DNA from: Saccoglossus kowalevskii
Taxonomy: Eukaryota; Hemichordata; Enteropneusta; Harrimaniidae
DNA length: 11,095 nucleotides
NCBI RefSeq assembly: GCF_000003605.2
Contig: NW_003106391.1
Location: 1 to 11,095, forward strand
Direction of reading: 5' to 3'
Below, one piece after another: positions 7,432 to 11,095 of this stretch. Within the stretch, counting starts at the first letter, position 1; the number at the start of each line of letters is the position of its first letter. Both the position numbers and the translations under genes were made by a program. The notes under the pieces are model-generated. The model searched no databases. It was not told the DNA's origin and saw only the letters and a list, made by a program, of their open reading frames with translations.

Positions 7432-10400
7432 CTACTTATTCAGTTCTGCCTTGACTAGTATACATAATTTAGCGACAGGTCTTTCTAAGATTGACGTCTT
7501 GGTCCTCACTCTGCAAGATCTCACATCGCCTTTCTTGTCCTTGAAAGTTGTTTCTACTACTCCCATCAACCAACTATTTCTGGGTACCGACTTGTCAACA
7601 ACAAGCACAATATCTCCAACTTGTACATTGCGTCCTTTTCTCTGCCACTTCGGTCTCTGCTGCAGGGTAACTAAATACTCCTTTCTCCAGCGACACCAAA
7701 ATACATCTATCAAGTACTGAGATTGACGCCAATGTTTTCTTGCATACATGTCACTCTTCTCGAACACTCCAGGCGAACTAAGTGCACAAGCTCGTGGATT
7801 AATCAGCATGTTAGGTGTCAATGGTAGTAAATCATTAGGATCTGATGACGTTGTAGTCAGTGGCCTATTGTTGACAATATTCTCAGCCTCACAGAATACA
7901 GTACTGAGCGTCTCATCATCAACAATTCGGGGTTGTTCTCTCAACAGGCTGTACAAAATCTTCCTTATGCTACGAATCATTCTCTCCCACACTCCGCCAA
8001 AGTGAGATGCTGCTGGAGGATTGAAGTGCCACTCTATGCCTTCTGCACACAGAACATCATTCATTCTAGACTGGTCCAAACCTTCAAGTGCATGTCTCAA
8101 CTCCTTTTCTGACCCAACCAAGTTGGTGCCATTGTCAGATCTGATGCTTCTAACAGGACCTCTTCTGGCCATGAACCTGCGTATAGCATTTATGCATGCA
8201 TCAGTTTCTAACGAGTGCGCGATCTCTAGGTGGACTGCTCGGGAAGAAAAACAAGTGAAAATCACACCATACCGTTTCACCTCAGATCTCACTCTGCGCA
8301 CAGTTAAAGGCCCAAAATAATCCATACCACAGAATGTAAATGGTGATACTTCTGCAACAACTCTATCAGCTGGTAAGTCAGCCATTACCTGCTCACATGG
8401 TGCTGCGTGATACCGTTGACATGTGACACAACTTCTCGCTACTCTTTTCGCCAACTGACTTGCTCCATATATCCAATACTTCTCTCTGACTTTCGCCAAA
8501 ATACTATTTCTTCCCAAATGACCAACAGTAGAATGAGCATCCCGAACAATCATTACAGATACTTGTGAGTTCTTTGGTAACACAATCGGATGCTTTATCT
8601 CATAAAGCAAGTCTGCCTTCTTCAGTCGTCCACCAACACGAATAATACCATCATCTGTCAACACGGGGTCATACTTGAAAAGAGGACTTCTTTTTGTCAC
8701 TGTCTTGCCTTTGGACAGGACTTCTATCTCATCTATGTATGCCTTCCTTTGAACATATTTAACAACTGCTACTTCACTTTCATATAACATCTTTGGAGTT
8801 AGGCACTGGACAACTTCTTCAAATTGGCATTCCAGTTTTCCTATGAACTTGAGGAACTTGTTCTTAGCAATGATGACCCAGCCCATTACTCTCTTCAATT
8901 TCCACCAACCAGAAATTCTCGTCAATAAGGAATCTATAATTGATGTGTCTTCAAACTCAATGGTTGCACAGCTAGTCTTCACTTCTGGGTCATTCTCCTC
9001 TATCCGCATGGAAATCACCTGTTCTGGCCATTCCGCTTCCTTCTCCCACAGAAAGCCTGGTCCACAAAACCAATTACTATTATTCAATTCGTTAGTTGTC
9101 TTAACACCTCGTGATGCCAAGTCTGCTGGATTTCTCTTGGTATCCACATGATGCCACTGTTCAGGGACTGTAGCTTCTCTTATGACTTGAACACGGTTGG
9201 CAACAAAGGTGTGGTATCTTGCTCTGTCATTCCTTATATATCTCAAAACCGCAGTGCTGTCTGTCCAGTAGATTGCTTTGTCAATCTTGAAGTCTAACTC
9301 TCTTTGAACAATTGAGACTAATCTCACTGCCAATGTTGCTGCTGTAAGTTCTAATCTTGGTATTGTAATTTTCTTCAAAGGAGTTACTCTTGCCTTCGCG
9401 AACACAAATGAACAGTGTATATTTTCACTTGAGTTGATTTGTTTGAGGTAGATAACACAACCATATCCAATTTCACTTGCATCAGCGAAAGCATGCAGCT
9501 CTCTGTATGTCACGTTTCCGAATTCAGCTGGTACATAGCATCGGGAAATTCTTACTTCTTCCAAATCTTGCATGCTTGTTTTCCACATCTGCCACTTGCC
9601 ATGTATGTTATCACTTGGTTCATCGTCCCATCCAGCTTCTTGTTTGCACATCTCTTGAAGCACACTCTTTGCTGGAATGAGGAGTGGAGCTATAAAACCC
9701 AATGGATCATAAATCGAGCTGACTTCAGACAGCATTGACCTTCTTGTCACCTCTGTCTTCTTGATTTGGCACTTGAATTGGAACTCATCCGTCTCTGCAT
9801 TCCACAACACACCTAGTGTTCTCTCTGTAGGAAGCTGCGATGATTCCAGATCCAAGTCCATCAGTTCTTTAGCTCGATCATCCAGGGGAATCTCTCTCAA
9901 AACTTCTCGTTCATTGCTAGACCACTTGGTGAGGTTGAAGCCTCCTTCTTTGCACAAGGCCTTTAGCTCCTTCACCAGTTGAATGGCTTGTTCAACATTT
10001 TCCACTGACTTCAGTCCATCGTCCATGTAGAAATTGTTATGTAGTGTGTTGACTGTTTCTTCTCTTGCATTGCGTATGTTGTCTATACCAGTTCTTCTCA
10101 AGCTATAATTAGCACATGATGGTGCAGACACAGCTCCAAACAAATGCACTGCCATACGATAAACCTTGGGCTTCTGGTCTAAGTCTCCCTTTGGTAACCA
10201 TAAAAATCTCAACAGGTCTCGTTGACTCTCAGGCACCTTCACCTGATAAAACATGCACTCAATATCACTTGCGAAGGCTACAGGAAACTCTCTGAATCTC
10301 ATGAGTACTCCTTTAAGATCATTCATTAGGTTTGGCCCTGGTAGCAAGACATCATTCAGCGATGTACCATCACACTTCGCTGCACAGTCAAACACCACTC

Positions 10401-11095
10401 TGATCTTGTTTGGCTTTCTAGGGTGATATACACCATGATGGGGTATATACCATTCTTTCCCCTTCTTAGCCGTCACTCCATCAGGAACCTTTTCCGCATA
10501 CCCATTTGCAATCACCTTCTCCATGAACTCTATGTAGTCTGCCTTGAATTGTGAATTCTTGTTCATTTTCGCCTGCAGACCCTTTAACCTCTGCTCTGCC
10601 ATATGCCGATTGTTAGGCAATTTCACATCTGGATTTCTCAGAGGGAGATCCACTTGATAATGACCATTCACCATCTTACAAGAACTGTCCATCACTTCCA
10701 TAAAGCGCCTGTCTTCCCACGACCATTCTCTTCTGTCATCAACAGTTCTCTCTGGAAAGTCATAGTTCAGACTCTGTCTATATAACTTCTCTAAACTATT
10801 GTCAGCAATGACAAAATTACTTGAATACTTCATCTTTCCACCTTTCTTAACTCCCCAGGCAACCCATCCTAAAGGCGACTTTGTAGCATATGGACTCCCT
10901 GGTGGTCCTGTCCTTACATCTATAGGTGCATATGCTGCTGGAACATTGTTACCAATAAGCAAATCGATATTGCTACTGATTTGCAACCTTGGCAACTCAA
11001 TATCTCCCAAATGTTCCCATGTGGATACATCTTTCTGGGTAGGTATATGCCACTTCTCTACGGGCAGCTTGACTTCGTAAATACAGGAGCAGTTG
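7432..11095 (-). CDS. pol: Copy B Pol: RT, RNase H, integrase, DUF5641-like (5' end outside window)
   Basis: One uninterrupted frame covers most of pol; positions below count from a leucine codon at 11008-11010. The peptidase A17-like linker comes first. RT follows, with RVVFDC (204-209), motif A aspartate D249, motif B FGAVSAP (291-297) and YMDD (328-331). RNase H acidic residues are D510, E554, D584 and D630. The integrase zinc site is H826, H831, C861 and C864, with catalytic D897, D959 and E1009 (spacing X61 and X49). A DUF5641-like tail occupies about 1085-1185. All expected catalytic residues are present, so these domains could be active. The TTG at 11010 is not a start: the frame stays open to the window edge and protease and gag must lie beyond. 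Relative to copy A, single bases are missing near 11066 and 11089, so the last 30 bases are out of register with the expected frame. Confidence 0.93.
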   Translation of the reverse strand, partial: NCSCIYEVKLPVEKWHIPTQKDVSTWEHLGDIELPRLQISSNIDLLIGNNVPAAYAPIDVRTGPPGSPYATKSPLGWVAWGVKKGGKMKYSSNFVIADNSLEKLYRQSLNYDFPERTVDDRREWSWEDRRFMEVMDSSCKMVNGHYQVDLPLRNPDVKLPNNRHMAEQRLKGLQAKMNKNSQFKADYIEFMEKVIANGYAEKVPDGVTAKKGKEWYIPHHGVYHPRKPNKIRVVFDCAAKCDGTSLNDVLLPGPNLMNDLKGVLMRFREFPVAFASDIECMFYQVKVPESQRDLLRFLWLPKGDLDQKPKVYRMAVHLFGAVSAPSCANYSLRRTGIDNIRNAREETVNTLHNNFYMDDGLKSVENVEQAIQLVKELKALCKEGGFNLTKWSSNEREVLREIPLDDRAKELMDLDLESSQLPTERTLGVLWNAETDEFQFKCQIKKTEVTRRSMLSEVSSIYDPLGFIAPLLIPAKSVLQEMCKQEAGWDDEPSDNIHGKWQMWKTSMQDLEEVRISRCYVPAEFGNVTYRELHAFADASEIGYGCVIYLKQINSSENIHCSFVFAKARVTPLKKITIPRLELTAATLAVRLVSIVQRELDFKIDKAIYWTDSTAVLRYIRNDRARYHTFVANRVQVIREATVPEQWHHVDTKRNPADLASRGVKTTNELNNSNWFCGPGFLWEKEAEWPEQVISMRIEENDPEVKTSCATIEFEDTSIIDSLLTRISGWWKLKRVMGWVIIAKNKFLKFIGKLECQFEEVVQCLTPKMLYESEVAVVKYVQRKAYIDEIEVLSKGKTVTKRSPLFKYDPVLTDDGIIRVGGRLKKADLLYEIKHPIVLPKNSQVSVMIVRDAHSTVGHLGRNSILAKVREKYWIYGASQLAKRVARSCVTCQRYHAAPCEQVMADLPADRVVAEVSPFTFCGMDYFGPLTVRRVRSEVKRYGVIFTCFSSRAVHLEIAHSLETDACINAIRRFMARRGPVRSIRSDNGTNLVGSEKELRHALEGLDQSRMNDVLCAEGIEWHFNPPAASHFGGVWERMIRSIRKILYSLLREQPRIVDDETLSTVFCEAENIVNNRPLTTTSSDPNDLLPLTPNMLINPRACALSSPGVFEKSDMYARKHWRQSQYLIDVFWCRWRKEYLVTLQQRPKWQRKGRNVQVGDIVLVVDKSVPRNSWLMGVVETTFKDKKGDVRSCRVRTKTSILERPVAKLCILVKAELNK

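Larger units (their letters stand above)
6515..11095 (-). mobile_element. BEL/Pao LTR retrotransposon, copy B (3' part only)
   Basis: A second copy of the same element lies in the same orientation. Visible are its 3' LTR (6515-7337, shared with copy A), its polypurine tract and an open pol frame covering reverse transcriptase to the integrase C-terminus. Its protease, gag and 5' LTR lie beyond the right edge. It aligns to copy A at a constant offset: 6,601 bp up to position 76, 6,605 bp from there to the t-run at 3451-3457, then 6,604 bp. The offset changes mark a 4-bp LTR indel and a one-base indel in RT. The last 30 bases differ from copy A by two one-base deletions. Confidence 0.93.

Noticed and set aside
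1-11095. A novel defence system, CRISPR array or unknown operon
   Set aside because: All substantial coding sequence is explained by BEL/Pao gag-pol, and the rest by LTRs and short control regions.

Overview
The window is almost entirely one kind of sequence: two head-to-tail copies of a BEL/Pao-family LTR retrotransposon, both transcribed from the minus strand. BEL/Pao elements are known only from animals, so the host is a metazoan. The A+T-rich LTRs and the gag-pol type fit many invertebrates or fish, and the sequence does not settle which. There are no host genes, RNA genes, CRISPR arrays or bacterial features.

Layout, left to right on the plus strand (each element reads right to left). 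Positions 1-732 are the 3' LTR of copy A, lacking about 87 bp beyond the window edge. Positions 733-743 are its polypurine tract. Positions 827-6430 are the copy A gag-pol reading frame, broken into four pieces by three one-base frame changes: gag (4862-6430), a third zinc-binding motif plus protease (4507-4911), the N-terminal half of reverse transcriptase (3432-4538), and the RT catalytic centre with RNase H, integrase and a C-terminal DUF5641-like domain (827-3466). Positions 6431-6514 are the leader with a candidate primer-binding site and two tiny overlapping upstream ORFs. Positions 6515-7337 are one complete LTR of 823 bp. It is at once the 5' LTR of copy A and the 3' LTR of copy B. From 7338 copy B begins: polypurine tract, then an uninterrupted pol frame from 7432 almost to the window end. 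Copy B's protease, gag and 5' LTR lie outside the window.

The repeat period is about 6,605 bp (823 bp LTR plus about 5,782 bp internal). A complete element with two LTRs would be about 7.4 kb. The copies are about 99% identical. By eye I count roughly 20 substitutions in the 3.7 kb of shared internal sequence, and 2 substitutions plus one 4-bp indel over 732 bp of LTR. The LTR-internal-LTR-internal order with a single shared LTR is what recombination between LTRs of identical elements would produce, or what an assembly artefact would mimic.

The elements encode the usual replication set: Gag for particle assembly and RNA binding, then aspartic protease, reverse transcriptase/RNase H and integrase. 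I see no envelope gene: only about 83 bp separate the pol stop codon from the polypurine tract. Copy A cannot make a full Gag-Pol as read. Copy B may have intact pol catalytic domains. I found no evidence of a new kind of biological system. The points of interest are the tandem shared-LTR structure, the pattern of one-base breaks and the leader organisation.
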